Assembly: GCA_030372985.1 (NCBI GenBank)
Contig: JAUCQB010000110.1
Location: 1 to 64,000 of the forward strand
Direction of reading: 5' to 3'
Length of the DNA: 64,000 nt
DNA from: Phycisphaerae bacterium
GTDB lineage: Bacteria; Planctomycetota; Phycisphaerae; UBA1845; PWPN01
The notes beneath the pieces were generated by a model. That model was not told the DNA's origin, ran no database searches, and saw only the letters and a list, made by a program, of their open reading frames with translations. The position numbers and the translations under genes are program-made. Within the stretch, counting starts at the first letter, position 1. Each line of letters begins with the position of its first letter. Shown piece after piece: positions 15,707 through 25,335 of the stretch.

Positions 15707-17127
15707 CACCTGCGCGACTTCAGCGGATCGGCAATCAAGGCCTCGATTGGCGAGAGTTTGGGGCCTGCTTGCTCGGCAGGTTGAGCCGTTTCCTCGCCGG
15801 CCGATTCCTCCCCAGGTGCCGTTTCCTCCTCAGCGACGGGGGCCTCCTCGGGAGCAGCAGGAGCCGGCGTTTCATCCGCAGGGGCGCTGGCGGGCCGGCT
15901 CGTCACCGGCCTGAAGTCGGCTTCCTTGAGCGGGGGTACGTTGACCGGACGCAAGCAGCGAGCCTCACCCCTGGCCGAGGTCAAAATGATCGCGTCGTTC
16001 AGGGGGTTGCTCAGGCCGTCGAAGCCGGGGGCCGGGGGTTCGATGGCGGTCAACGTCTCGCCCGTCTCGGGACGAACAAAGCGTATGTTGCCGTCCTCGG
16101 CCAACAGAGCCACCCTGTCGGGCCACCGGGCCAGGACGCGCCGAATACCCGTCGCGGTCCAGTTCGGCCATTTCAGCTCCTTGCCGACCCGCTGGAGCTT
16201 CCCCCCTTCGAGCGCGACGTAAACGCTGTCCTTGGTCACGACGGGACCTCCCACAGGCATCGCGGGGAGCAGGTATCCGCGCGCATAACCTTCCAGACGC
16301 TCATGGCCGTTGGAGAGGTCAAGAACGTGCAGCCGAGGGAAGCCGGTGACGAGATAGAGGGCATTCTCGTCGGCCGCAATCCATCCGACGGGTCCGGCAT
16401 TCAGTTCCACGGTAAAAACGGTCTCACTGGTGCGGATGTCTGCAACCGCCACTGTCCCATCGCGATCAGCCAGGACCAACAGATCTTTTTCTGGAAGGCA
16501 CAGCGGGGGCAGCACGACAGCCGCGTCGATGCCCACTTGTGCGATCTGGATGTCGCGCGAGATGCTGTACCGTCGAATTCTTTTGCGCGGAGCGGCCTGA
16601 AAAACGGAATCCCCCGTCGCCACAACCGGACTGATCGATCCGGCCCAGAGGTGAATCGGCCCAACCGGCCTCTTCTCGGTCTCGCCGCTTTCAAGGCGGT
16701 GCGGCCGGTACAACTGGGAGCCCGTCACCGGGTCCAGGAAAACCACCCGATCTTGAAAGGTGAAGACCATTCCGCGAACGTCGCCGTCTTGGTAAACCGT
16801 CGGATGGAAGAGGGTGCACAGGGGTTCGCCCATGGGTTGCGTCCAGAGATGCTCGCCCGTCGCGGCGACGAAAGCCCGAACCACTCCATCGGAGCCGACA
16901 GCATAAAGATAGGCATCGACCAGATACCAGGCCTGGATCCTGTCGACGTGCCTCACCGGCACCGTGATCTGCCAGACCTGTTGGACTCCGGCGGCAGACC
17001 AGGAATCCGGCGTCCGGCCATCCAGCGCAGCCGCAGCCAGACACCAGGACAGGTGCGGGCTGAAGGCCAAGACCGCGACCGCCGCCAAAGACCAACAGCC
17101 CGGCTGGTGATGCTTCTGACCACTCAT
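15706..17127 (-). CDS. Secreted PQQ-like beta-propeller protein
   Basis: Start is ATG 17127 with AGGAG eight bases upstream; the longer frame to 17148 is not needed. A signal peptide is likely (WSLAAVAVLAFSPHLSWCLA). Blade-like repeats follow: AWYLVDAYLYAVGSDGVVRA, ATGEHLWTQPMGEPLCTL, DRVVFLDPVTGSQLYRP and DLLVLADRDGTVAVADIRT, typical of PQQ-like propellers of the BamB type. No PQQ cofactor role can be claimed. The last 80 residues are rich in Ala, Pro and Glu (APAAPEEAPVAEEETAPGEE) and probably disordered. Likely a periplasmic or surface scaffold. Confidence 0.7.
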   Translation of the reverse strand: MSGQKHHQPGCWSLAAVAVLAFSPHLSWCLAAAALDGRTPDSWSAAGVQQVWQITVPVRHVDRIQAWYLVDAYLYAVGSDGVVRAFVAATGEHLWTQPMGEPLCTLFHPTVYQDGDVRGMVFTFQDRVVFLDPVTGSQLYRPHRLESGETEKRPVGPIHLWAGSISPVVATGDSVFQAAPRKRIRRYSISRDIQIAQVGIDAAVVLPPLCLPEKDLLVLADRDGTVAVADIRTSETVFTVELNAGPVGWIAADENALYLVTGFPRLHVLDLSNGHERLEGYARGYLLPAMPVGGPVVTKDSVYVALEGGKLQRVGKELKWPNWTATGIRRVLARWPDRVALLAEDGNIRFVRPETGETLTAIEPPAPGFDGLSNPLNDAIILTSARGEARCLRPVNVPPLKEADFRPVTSRPASAPADETPAPAAPEEAPVAEEETAPGEESAGEETAQPAEQAGPKLSPIEALIADPLKSRR

Positions 17128-17714
17128 GTATGACTCCTGTGGCCCCATGGAAGGTTTTCTTGGTCCCGTCCGCTATTCAACCGCCACCTGGCCGAGCGGT
17201 CAAGAGGGCTCCAGCAGCTTGTTCTCTGCTGGACCGCCGGCTGCCTTGAGACCCAGGGGCAGGCCGGCATACAGCCTGCACCCCACGGACACAGGCAGGT
17301 GGGCTCGACCGAGGTCCCGGGGCCCGCCAGGGATCCCGACCCGGCTAGGCTCCCCTGCAAGGGCTGACGGGCCGACAGACCGGGGGGGTCATCCCGCCCG
17401 GAGGGGGGCCGGCAGACCCTGCAGGGTCCGCTTGACCGCAGCGACTGAGAGGCCTTGCAAACTCTTGCCGTGCAGATATGCTATGGGTTGCAGTGGATCA
17501 GGAGATAAGGATCACTCCGACCGGACCGGCGAGCGGAGCTGGCCCACAAAGTCCGGTCACAACGCTGGCGGCATTTGCCGTTGGCTCGCCTGGGATCAAA
17601 CGTTCCGGCCTGGCGGCCGGCGACGACGCGGGATGTGGCGCGATCCCTCCCCACCCGTGGCCTCGGGTGTGAGAGGCCTGGTGGAATCATCAACGCGAAG
17701 GTAGGAGCCGGCCT
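17128..17714. other. 587-bp GC-rich non-coding stretch
   Basis: No convincing gene is seen. The stretch holds several inverted repeats, for example CCAGCAG/CTGCTGG near 17210-17232 and the palindrome GACCCTGCAGGGTC near 17415-17428, plus a promoter-like pair at 17455-17482. An open plus-strand frame at 17126-17704 has proline/arginine-rich content typical of chance frames in GC-rich DNA. Confidence 0.5.
17455..17482 (+). promoter_or_regulatory. Promoter-like TTGCAA-16-TATGCT upstream of the coiled-coil gene
   Basis: TTGCAA (17455-17460), 16-base spacer and TATGCT (17477-17482) lie 230 bp upstream of the TTG start at 17715 and could drive the cell-shape group. Confidence 0.45.
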
Positions 17715-18605
17715 TTGACCCCTGTAACCAAAATATTCGTCGTGCTGGTGTGCTTGTTTGCCTTCATCTTCACGCCGCTGACCATCGGCTTTGTCGCTCA
17801 GAGCTACCACTGGAAAACGCTCGCGACGCAGTACCAGGAAACCATCACCACGATGGTGGCAACCGAGCGGGCGGCGCTGGGCTCGGCCGCGAGTGCCGTG
17901 AGCCACTACCAGGCCCAGCGAGAAAACGATCGGCTGCAGATGGAGGCACTCAAGAACGACATCTCGAAGCTCGAACAGAGAATCGACCAGCTCATTAACG
18001 AGAAGGAGGCCTGCGACGCCAGCCGGGCCAGTTGGGAAAGCTCCGCCCAGACGCTTTCCGCACAACTCAAGGTCATCAACAATCACAACCAGGCTCTCAT
18101 CGAGGAAAACGGTCGTCTTTCCAACAGCGAACAGGAGCTGCGGGCCCGCAACCTCAGCCTGCAGGACCGCGTCGAGGAACTGAGTGCGAACAGCGTCACC
18201 TTGGCCCAGCAGTTGCGCCAGAAGATCGAAGAGATGACGGCCGTCAGGCAGGAGAACGACCAGCTCCGTCAGAGCCTCCAACTCGGCAAGGCCAGTGAGG
18301 CGCTGACTTCCGCCGCCCAGCCGTCCGCCAAGGCCGGGACGCCGTCAAAGATCAGCGAGATCCGCGGTTCGGTCACCGAGGTCCGGTCCACCGAAGGGTT
18401 GGCGAGCATCGATGTGGGCAGCGCGGCGGGAGTCAGCGAAGGAATGGTTATGGCCGTCATTCGCAACAATGAATATATCTGCGACCTGATCATCACTGAT
18501 AAAGTCGATCCGACGCAGTCGGTCGGCAAGATCGCTGTCCAAGGCAGCAAAGAGATCCGCCCGGGCGACACCGTGATTGACGAACGGAGCCTGATGGCCC
18601 GCTGA
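17715..18605 (+). CDS. Membrane-anchored coiled-coil protein with MreC-like C-terminal domain
   Basis: This is a 296-residue protein starting at TTG 17715, seven bases after GGAG. A single membrane helix covers residues 6-28 (IFVVLVCLFAFIFTPLTIGF). A long coiled coil spans about 60-195 (LEQRIDQLINEKEA, LQDRVEELSANSVTLAQQLR). The C-terminal beta region (residues 215-295), with GLASIDVGSAAGVSEGMVMA and SVGKIAVQGSKEIRPGD, resembles the repeated beta domain of MreC or the flagellar FlgT C-terminus. Its position ahead of mreB and mreC suggests a cell-envelope scaffold; this is inference. The family has no secure name. Confidence 0.65.
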   Translation: MTPVTKIFVVLVCLFAFIFTPLTIGFVAQSYHWKTLATQYQETITTMVATERAALGSAASAVSHYQAQRENDRLQMEALKNDISKLEQRIDQLINEKEACDASRASWESSAQTLSAQLKVINNHNQALIEENGRLSNSEQELRARNLSLQDRVEELSANSVTLAQQLRQKIEEMTAVRQENDQLRQSLQLGKASEALTSAAQPSAKAGTPSKISEIRGSVTEVRSTEGLASIDVGSAAGVSEGMVMAVIRNNEYICDLIITDKVDPTQSVGKIAVQGSKEIRPGDTVIDERSLMAR

Positions 18606-18634
18606 GCGACTGGCTCGGCACAGGGGAACGTGCT

Positions 18635-18796
18635 ATGGCCCAACTGACTCCGACAGGTCCAAGAGTCCCACCCCAGAACGATCTCTACACGTTTCACTTA
18701 ATCGTGGCGGCGGCGCTGCTGTTGGTCGGAATCATCTATGTGGCGGTCCAGACCTTGACGTATTTCGGCACGTTCATTCCCCCATCAGGCGGATGA
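18635..18796 (+). CDS. 53-aa single-pass membrane peptide
   Basis: ATG 18635 is preceded by GGGGAA. The product has a hydrophilic N-terminus, one membrane helix of about 22 residues (LIVAAALLLVGIIYVAVQTL) and a short tail ending FIPPSGG. It begins 29 bp after the coiled-coil gene and lies upstream of mreB on the same strand, so it is probably co-transcribed. Function is unknown; association with the cell-shape complex is inferred from position. Confidence 0.65.
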   Translation: MAQLTPTGPRVPPQNDLYTFHLIVAAALLLVGIIYVAVQTLTYFGTFIPPSGG

Positions 18797-19079
18797 AGGA
18801 CCGCCGTCACCCGGCTTGTGTCTCATCTTGGCGGCGGGTATGACACCGCCCAGACGAACAGACGAAAAGCCGCCACCTGTTTGAAAAGGCGTCTGCGCCG
18901 CGTTCGGCATGCATATGGGCGTCCGAAAAGATGAGCTTTCGCGAGAAAAGTATCTACGGTTACAATACCCCCCAAACCGATGAAGCTTCCGGGAGGCTGG
19001 CGGGGGCGTGTAAGGGGGCGAGCGGAACCTCCGCACCTTCACTGTTCTGGGCCGGCAAACCGAGACAAAAAAGGATGAC

Positions 19080-20135
19080 TTGGCTGTGCTGAACTCTCTT
19101 CTCGGCCTGTTTAGTATGGACATGGGTATCGACCTCGGTACCTGCAACACGTTGGTGTGCGTCCGCGGCCAGGGCGTTGTTTTGAATGAGCCATCGGTTG
19201 TGGCGGTCAAGAAGGGCACCAACAGGGTGCTGAAGGACGGGACGGCCGTCGGCAACGTGGCCAAGGAGATGATTGGCAAGACCCCGGGCACCATCACGGC
19301 CATTCGGCCGCTGATGGACGGCGTCATCGCCGATTTCGACATCACCGAGGCGATGCTCAGTTACTTCATCCGCAAGGTTCACGGACGCAGGTCGTTCGTC
19401 ATGCCTCGCGTGGTGATCGCGGTGCCCTCGGGCATTACCGCGGTGGAAAAGCGAGCGGTCTACAACTCGGCCGAGCGTGCCGGAGCCCGCCGCGTGTACC
19501 TCGTGCCCGAACCGAAGGCCGCGGCCATCGGCGCGGGGCTTCCGGTAGCCGAGCCGCGTGCATCGATGATCATCGACATCGGAGGCGGCACGACCGAAGT
19601 GGCGATTCTCACCCTGGCCGACATCAGCGTGTGCGAGTCGATGCGGGTGGCCGGCGACGACATGGACGCAGCCATCGTCAACTACATGAAGCGCACCTAC
19701 AACCTCATGATCGGCCCGCAAACCGCCGAGCGAATTAAGATCGAGATCGGCTCGGTTGCCGAGACCGACCAGGAGCTGACCATGGAGGTCCGCGGCCGCG
19801 ATATGATCAGCGGCTTGCCGCGAAAGACCTTCGTCAGCAGCGAGGAAGTCCGAGAGGCCCTGAAAGAGCCGGTCGGGCTGATCGTTGAATCCGTGGTGCG
19901 ATCACTGGAGAAAGCCGAACCTGAACTGGCGGCGGACCTGGTCGAAGATGGCATCTGGCTCGCCGGAGGCGGTGCCCTGCTGCGGGGTCTGGACCAGGTG
20001 ATCAACCAGGCCACCGGCCTGAAGGTACAGGTCTGCGAAGACCCGCTGACCTGCGTGGCCCGCGGAACGAGCATCTTCCTCGAGAATCTGAACGAATGGA
20101 AGGACACGATGGAGTCCGACGAGGACGACCTCTGA
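19080..20135 (+). CDS. mreB: Rod-shape actin homologue MreB
   Basis: This 351-residue actin-fold protein forms membrane-bound filaments that guide wall synthesis. Phosphate motif 1 is GIDLGTCNTLVCVRG (residues about 16-30). Phosphate 2 is DIGGGTTEVAILTL (near 165). The adenosine motif is IWLAGGGALLRGLDQ (near 300). The N-terminus LGLFSMD supplies the short hydrophobic membrane-binding loop. The start is TTG 19080 or GTG 19086, downstream of AAAGGA. mreC follows. The MreB family is absent from many Planctomycetia but found in Phycisphaerae-like lineages, which helps place the organism. Confidence 0.95.
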   Translation: MAVLNSLLGLFSMDMGIDLGTCNTLVCVRGQGVVLNEPSVVAVKKGTNRVLKDGTAVGNVAKEMIGKTPGTITAIRPLMDGVIADFDITEAMLSYFIRKVHGRRSFVMPRVVIAVPSGITAVEKRAVYNSAERAGARRVYLVPEPKAAAIGAGLPVAEPRASMIIDIGGGTTEVAILTLADISVCESMRVAGDDMDAAIVNYMKRTYNLMIGPQTAERIKIEIGSVAETDQELTMEVRGRDMISGLPRKTFVSSEEVREALKEPVGLIVESVVRSLEKAEPELAADLVEDGIWLAGGGALLRGLDQVINQATGLKVQVCEDPLTCVARGTSIFLENLNEWKDTMESDEDDL

Positions 20136-20254
20136 TCGCGGACGTATCCTTTCTGCTTGGTTGCTGATATCATCGATGGCCCGGCGCGACCCCGCACCGA
20201 GGCCATTGTCACATGGGGACCGCGGGAGCCGGCCGCGGCCGGTTGCGAACTGCG

Positions 20255-21220
20255 ATGCGATTCTTCGAAGATCACCGCCTTCCCAAGCCCGTTCTCTTCG
20301 CGCTGCTGATGACGGCTTCGCTCGTCGCCATGATGCTTCCGGCGGAAACGCTTGCCCGTCTTCGAGGCCTCTCGCAGCCGCTCGGCCTTCCCCAATGGCT
20401 GATGCAGACGGGCTCGCTGGAGGTCCATCGCACGGCCATGGAGCTGATCAGTCGAAACATCCCCGCCGACCGCTATCGGCAACTCGAGCTCGAGCGGGAT
20501 GCTCTGCTCAATGAGACTGCGACACTCCGCCATCAAAACACTCAACTGCAGACAACCATTGCCGAACTGGCGAACGTACGGAGAATGGGCCTGCCCGCTC
20601 ACGAGTCGCTGATTCCGGCTCGCGTGCTCGCCATGGACGCCGTCTCGGGGCGCGACTCGATGCTGGTCGGCAAAGGCAACCTGCAAAACGTCGGGAAGAA
20701 CGACTGGGTTGTTTCAAACCTGACGGTCGGCGCGGGCACCCATGAAGGCGTGGAAACTCAGGCCCATGTTCTCGGCCACCAGTGCCTGATCGGCTGGGTG
20801 GACCAAACGGCTTTGCTGACTTCCCGCGTGGTCCTGCTGAGCGACAAGCTGGCCGGCAAGTCACGACCAAGAAGAGTGCTCATCGGTCCGGCAGACGCTT
20901 CCAGCCGTCCGGCGCAAGCTCAGCCGGACGTGTTCGTCCTTGAGCCATACGGCGGCGGACGAATGATCATCCGTGACATCCCTCGCCGCATGGTGGAGGC
21001 CGGCCAGATTCAGGTCGGCGACCTGGTGACCTCAGCACCGGATGACACCCGCCTGCCGATCGCGGTGGTTATCGGGCCGATCGATGACCTTCAACCCAAC
21101 CGTGACAAGCCGATCTGCTTCGACGCCCTGGTGCGACACATGATCGACCCGGCCAGTCTCAGTGAAGTCATCATCGTGGGCAGCGCACAGACGGACTCCT
21201 CAACGCCGGTCCCGCGTTGA
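20255..21220 (+). CDS. mreC: Rod-shape protein MreC
   Basis: The start is uncertain between ATG 20255 (MRFFEDHRLPKP) and ATG 20213, which would add a glycine/arginine-rich leader. A membrane helix covers about residues 12-32, then a coiled coil (YRQLELERDALLNETATLRH), then the paired beta-barrel MreC domain (IPARVLAMDAVSGRDSMLVG, VGAGTHEGVETQAHVLGHQC, LLTSRVVLLSD). MreC links MreB inside to wall synthases in the periplasm. No mreD, pbp2 or rodA follows; an HD-GYP gene does. Family length is normal. Confidence 0.88.
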   Translation: MRFFEDHRLPKPVLFALLMTASLVAMMLPAETLARLRGLSQPLGLPQWLMQTGSLEVHRTAMELISRNIPADRYRQLELERDALLNETATLRHQNTQLQTTIAELANVRRMGLPAHESLIPARVLAMDAVSGRDSMLVGKGNLQNVGKNDWVVSNLTVGAGTHEGVETQAHVLGHQCLIGWVDQTALLTSRVVLLSDKLAGKSRPRRVLIGPADASSRPAQAQPDVFVLEPYGGGRMIIRDIPRRMVEAGQIQVGDLVTSAPDDTRLPIAVVIGPIDDLQPNRDKPICFDALVRHMIDPASLSEVIIVGSAQTDSSTPVPR

Positions 21221-21568
21221 CCAAGGCTGCGGACCTGCCCGCCGGACAGCCCGGCGGCCGCCGGCTTTATTGGACGCCCCCGCCACTGACGGGCTCACCT
21301 CCGGTCATCCCGGCCCCGTCGATCCCGGCGAACGGCCACTACTCAAGTGGACTGCATCACCGGCCGACTCCAGACGAGGTGGAGCAGCGCGCAGGGGCAG
21401 TGCGCCCGCATGGCGGCCGGGGTCGGCATTGCCGCGGGAGCGGCCGCGACGCCCCGTCGCGTTTGAAGCCGCCATGGGGCGTCCCGCCCGGCGCTCCGCG
21501 TCGAAAGCCGTCAACCGCCGGCCTGCTGAGAACGCGGTCGAAGCGAGGGGAGACGGCACCGAGGCTTT
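21221..21568. other. 348-bp GC-rich non-coding stretch
   Basis: Nothing gene-like is seen between mreC and the HD-GYP gene. Open frames here are arginine/proline-rich and overlap neighbours. No clear promoter or terminator was recognised. Confidence 0.4.
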
Positions 21569-22819
21569 ATGCCGATTCTCGTTCACGTCGATGAACTCGA
21601 GCCGGGCATGCGCCTGAAGAGGGCCATCGTCCGCGACAAGCAGGTCATGCTATCCTGCAACAAGCCGCTTGAGGATTGGCAGATCAACTCCCTGCGCCGC
21701 CGTTTTCCCGATCTGACCGTGCAGATCTGCGATCCGATTCTGGACGAGTTTGTCGAGTTCCAGGACGACTCCCGCGACCACGAGGTGTCCGCCACGGTCA
21801 ACCGGCAGATGGCCAGATTGATGCACAAGGTCCGCGAGATTCTGAGCACCAAGACGGCATTGGAGGGGCCGGACATCTCGGGCCTGCAGCGCTCGGTGGC
21901 CGAGGTCATGCAGTACATCATGGAGAACCCGGCCACAGCCGCGGTCCTCACCCGGTTCGGCAACGCCGGTGACTACCTCCAAAGCCACGTGGGCAACGTG
22001 TTCTACATCAGCCTCCTGGTGGGCAACACGATCCGAGACTACATCTTCCGCGAGCGACAACGAACCGTCCGCACCGAAGCGGCCTGTATCCGCTACAGCA
22101 TGAATCTCACGCCGTTGGCACTGGGCTGCCTGTTCCACGACGTCGGCATGCTCCCCATCGAGCATCTCTATCAGAAGAAGGAACCCCTCACGGAGGAGGA
22201 GTGCCAGATGATCCGCAACCATCCCAGCGTGGGCGTCGGGATGCTGCCGAAGCGACTCGACGCGGTCGCCAAGATGGTCGTTCGCACGCACCATGAAAAC
22301 ATGGATGGAAGCGGATACCCTCAGGGACTTCCGAAGGAAAGCCTGCATGTCTTCTCCCGGGTCATCCGGGCGGCCGACGCGCTCGATGCCGGGACGAGCC
22401 GCCACGTTTACAAGAAGGCCAAGAGCGCCGCCCGCGTGCTCTGGGAGATGTCCAATGGTCCGCTGAAAGATCATTACGATCCGCCGATCGTCAAGATTCT
22501 GATGGCCTTGATCCAGCCGTTCCCGATCGGGGCCAGGATCAAGCTCGCTTGCGGGCGTTACGGGGTCGTGGTGCGTCACAACCGAAAGTATCCCTTCCGT
22601 CCGACGATCGTCGTCGCGTTTGACGAACTCGGCCGGAAACTCAAGAAGCGGGACCTCGAACCGCCCATCGATCTGTCCAAGACGGACGAGGTCCAACTCG
22701 TCGAGTTCGACGGGGACGACCTGACTTGTCTCAAGGAAGGCAGCGACAACGGCGTCTGGGGCGCTGCCGAGACCGCGCCCGACACGAAGGAAGGCCTCTT
22801 CTCTTACTCCTACCCATAG
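21569..22819 (+). CDS. HD-GYP domain c-di-GMP phosphodiesterase-like protein
   Basis: This 416-residue protein hydrolyses cyclic di-GMP if active. The HD pair is in LGCLFHDVGMLPIEHLY (near residue 190), and HHENMDGSGYPQGL (near 241) contains the full GYP motif and metal-binding His residues. The N-terminal 130 residues (HVDELEPGMRLKRAIV onward) form a family-specific sensor region. After the HD domain comes a small beta segment (GARIKLACGRYGVVVRHNRK). Start is ATG 21569 after GAGG. PilZ genes at 41.7-43.2 kb would be matching c-di-GMP receptors. Confidence 0.9.
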   Translation: MPILVHVDELEPGMRLKRAIVRDKQVMLSCNKPLEDWQINSLRRRFPDLTVQICDPILDEFVEFQDDSRDHEVSATVNRQMARLMHKVREILSTKTALEGPDISGLQRSVAEVMQYIMENPATAAVLTRFGNAGDYLQSHVGNVFYISLLVGNTIRDYIFRERQRTVRTEAACIRYSMNLTPLALGCLFHDVGMLPIEHLYQKKEPLTEEECQMIRNHPSVGVGMLPKRLDAVAKMVVRTHHENMDGSGYPQGLPKESLHVFSRVIRAADALDAGTSRHVYKKAKSAARVLWEMSNGPLKDHYDPPIVKILMALIQPFPIGARIKLACGRYGVVVRHNRKYPFRPTIVVAFDELGRKLKKRDLEPPIDLSKTDEVQLVEFDGDDLTCLKEGSDNGVWGAAETAPDTKEGLFSYSYP

Positions 22820-22834
22820 GGCATGCCCTGAGGA

Positions 22835-23500
22835 TCAATGGGGAGCGGTTGAGGTGGCCGGCACCAGGACGCGTCTGAACGGTTGCGTTAAAGCGATCTC
22901 ATCGGCAACCCGATCGAAGCCGTCCGCTTCCGTCTCCTTGAAAAGCCGCTCGCCCGGGGTCCGGCCCCGGGCAACCACGAAGTCACCGATCATGATCGAC
23001 GTCGGTGCCCGATATAGAGACGGGCCCCATCCGCCCAGAACGGTGAACTGCTGCTGTCGCACAAGAATGTGAAAGCGGCCCTTGAGACGCCCGCCGGCCA
23101 GCCGCTCAATCACCACCACACCTGACGTCGACTTCGCCCGGCGGTGGTCGCCTGCATGCGACTGGCACAGCCTCAGCGTCCGCGGCGTGACGCGATAGAG
23201 CCTCTCCCGGCCCGCCGGCATGTCCTCCAGTACGAGCGACATGATCCAGGTGAAATCGAGGTTCTTGTCAATCAGAGAGTGCCCCCGACGAGCCAGCACG
23301 ATATGGAGGGTGCCCTTCTCGCTCTGCCAGTACCAGCCCTCGTGAGGGTCGATTGATCCGATCAGCGGCTCTCGTTTCTGGATGTCGCTGCGCAACAAGG
23401 GCAGCACCTGGACCCTTCCCACCGAGCAACCGGTGAGACACGCTGCGACCAGAGCCAGGGCCGGCGGCACAACGTATCGGGCTGGTGGAGGCTTACCCAT
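22835..23500 (-). CDS. Hypothetical lipoprotein
   Basis: Start is ATG 23500, sharing one base with the glyA stop (TGATG), which implies translational coupling. The signal peptide ends in a lipobox at AACLTGC near residue 24. The 221-residue body has beta-rich segments (GTLHIVLARRGHSLIDKNLD, GGRLKGRFHILVRQQQFTVL) and no recognised motif. Probably an outer-membrane or periplasmic lipoprotein of unknown function. Confidence 0.65.
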   Translation of the reverse strand: MGKPPPARYVVPPALALVAACLTGCSVGRVQVLPLLRSDIQKREPLIGSIDPHEGWYWQSEKGTLHIVLARRGHSLIDKNLDFTWIMSLVLEDMPAGRERLYRVTPRTLRLCQSHAGDHRRAKSTSGVVVIERLAGGRLKGRFHILVRQQQFTVLGGWGPSLYRAPTSIMIGDFVVARGRTPGERLFKETEADGFDRVADEIALTQPFRRVLVPATSTAPH

Positions 23501-24771
23501 CAATGCGGCATTGGGAACTGTTGACACATCTCTCGCACCCGTTGCCGGACGTCCGCGATGACGCTCTGGTCTCCTCGGCTGGAGAGCACCTTGTGGATGA
23601 ACTCGCCGACAATTCGCATCTCGGCGGTGTTCAGGCCGCGGGTGGTCACGGCCGGCGTGCCGATACGAAGACCTGATGTTTCGGTCGGCTTGCGCTCGTC
23701 GAACGGGATCATGTTCTTGTTGACGATGACACCGGCCATCTCAAGCCATGCTTCCGCCTGTTTTCCGGTCAGGTCGGCGTGCACCTGCCGCAGATCCACG
23801 CACATCAGGTGATTGTCCGTGCCGCCGGACACCAGCCGATAGCCGAAGCCCTTCAAGGTCTCCGCCAGGGTCTGGGCATTGGCCAGAATCCGCTCCTGGT
23901 ACTGCCGGAACTCGGGCTTGAGGGCCTCGCCAAAGGCGACCGCTTTGCCTGCGATCACGTGCATGAGAGGACCGCCCTGCAGGCCGGGGAACACCCTCGA
24001 GTCGAGGGCCTTTGCGTGCTCGGCCTTGCACATCACCATGCCGGCGCGCGGACCACGAAGCGTCTTGTGGGTCGTCGTGGTGACGAAATCAGCGTGGGGA
24101 ACCGGTGAGGGGTGCAGCCCGACGGCGACCATGCCGGCCACGTGGGCGATGTCCGCCATGTGGTAAGCACCGACCTCGCGGGCGATTTCCCCGAATGCCG
24201 CAAAGTCGATCGTCCGGGGGTAGGCCGAAGCTCCGGTGACGATCATCTTGGGCCGGCATTCCTGGGCCAGCCGGCGGATTTCGTCAAAATTGAACACCTC
24301 GGTCTTGGGATCCACTCCGTAGTGCACCACGTTGTAGAACTTGCCGCTGAAGTTGGCCTTCATCCCGTGAGACAGGTGCCCGCCGTGCGACAGATTGAGC
24401 GACAGGATGGTGTCGCCCGGCTCGAGGACCGCCATGTAGGCGGCCATGTTGGCCTGGCTGCCGGAATGCGGCTGAACGTTGACATGGTCGCAGTGGAACA
24501 ACTGCTTGGCTCTTTCGCGAGCCAGATCCTCGACCTCGTCGACGTGCTTGCAGCCGCCGTAGTATCGCTTGCCGGGGTACCCTTCGGCGTACTTGTTGGT
24601 CAGGATGGAGCCCACCGCCTCCAGGACCGCGCGAGAGACGTGGTTCTCGGAAGCGATCAGCTCCAGACAATAGGCCTGCCTTTCACCTTCCGCGCTAAGG
24701 GCTCTGTAAACCGCAGGATCTGTCTTCTTGATTGTCGGGTAAGGCTCAAATCCCGCCGCAATGGTTGTCAT
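23500..24771 (-). CDS. glyA: Serine hydroxymethyltransferase
   Basis: This PLP enzyme of about 423 residues interconverts serine and glycine and charges folate with one-carbon units. Visible motifs are [41 protein letters not shown], and the PLP-lysine block [14 protein letters not shown] near residue 235. Start is ATG 24771 or 24780; GAGGT abuts the first and is correctly spaced for the second. A lipoprotein gene is coupled downstream. No riboswitch was recognised upstream. Confidence 0.95.
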   Translation of the reverse strand: MTTIAAGFEPYPTIKKTDPAVYRALSAEGERQAYCLELIASENHVSRAVLEAVGSILTNKYAEGYPGKRYYGGCKHVDEVEDLARERAKQLFHCDHVNVQPHSGSQANMAAYMAVLEPGDTILSLNLSHGGHLSHGMKANFSGKFYNVVHYGVDPKTEVFNFDEIRRLAQECRPKMIVTGASAYPRTIDFAAFGEIAREVGAYHMADIAHVAGMVAVGLHPSPVPHADFVTTTTHKTLRGPRAGMVMCKAEHAKALDSRVFPGLQGGPLMHVIAGKAVAFGEALKPEFRQYQERILANAQTLAETLKGFGYRLVSGGTDNHLMCVDLRQVHADLTGKQAEAWLEMAGVIVNKNMIPFDERKPTETSGLRIGTPAVTTRGLNTAEMRIVGEFIHKVLSSRGDQSVIADVRQRVREMCQQFPMPH

Positions 24772-24780
24772 ACGTTTCAT

Positions 24781-25128
24781 ACCTCAAATCAGGGGCAGGA
24801 TCCGGCCCAAGGGTGACCGGCGGTTCTGCCAAGGCACTTAGAAATAGTCTCTGAACACCGAAAAAGCAAACCGGATCGGGCGGACGCCGCCGGCAAGGGG
24901 GGCCTGACAGAATCGAGGGGCGGCCCGTCCGGAAACCGGCCCGCCCAGGACCGTTGTCAGAGACCTGTGCCGTGCGCGGGGCATCGAACGACGACAGGAG
25001 GGATCAACAAGGGCGACAGATGCTCTTCATGCCGGCTGGGCGGCGGGTTGTACTGCGCTATTCGCCGAACCCTTGACAGGAGATCTGCAAGAGATACAAG
25101 ACAACCGACACACAGGAGACCATGCCCC
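24781..25128. other. 348-bp intergenic region with divergent promoters
   Basis: Holds the upstream region of glyA (leftward) and a promoter-like pair pointing right, TTGACA (25073-25078), 16 bases, TACAAG (25095-25100). The CCCTTGACA here is part of this promoter and has no partner GTCAAGGG nearby, so it is not an intervening element. Confidence 0.5.
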
Positions 25129-25335
25129 ATGAGTCAAAGATATGAATACAAGTTCGTGCGGCTCGGCGAGGGTTGGCTGGGCGTAAAACGCGAAGCGCAG
25201 GCACAGTATCAAGAACAGATTCATCAGCACGCACGGGAGGGCTGGCGCCTGGTTCAGGTATTTGCTCCCGGAGTGGGGGCTTACGGCGCTGCGAAGTACT
25301 TTGAGCTGATTTTTGAACGAGAGGTGTCGAGGTGA
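25129..25335 (+). CDS. DUF4177-type small protein
   Basis: This 68-residue protein starts at ATG 25129 with GGAG upstream. The pattern YEYKFVRL...EQIHQHAREGWRLVQVFAP...YFELIFER matches the short DUF4177 family (all-beta with one helix, function unknown). Its stop overlaps the GTG start of the thioesterase gene by four bases, so the two are translated together. Confidence 0.8.
   Translation: MSQRYEYKFVRLGEGWLGVKREAQAQYQEQIHQHAREGWRLVQVFAPGVGAYGAAKYFELIFEREVSR

Noticed and set aside
17190-17240. tRNA-Ser/Leu-like D-arm (TGGCCGAGCGGTCAAGAGG)
   Set aside because: No matching acceptor stem, anticodon arm or T-loop could be placed around it.
17126-17704. Plus-strand open frame of 192 codons
   Set aside because: Composition is Arg/Pro/Gly-rich and no ribosome site is seen; it overlaps the start of the propeller gene antisense.
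25071-25100. Extra copy of the intervening element (CCCTTGACA)
   Set aside because: No partner GTCAAGGG within range; the sequence reads better as a -35 box before the DUF4177 gene.
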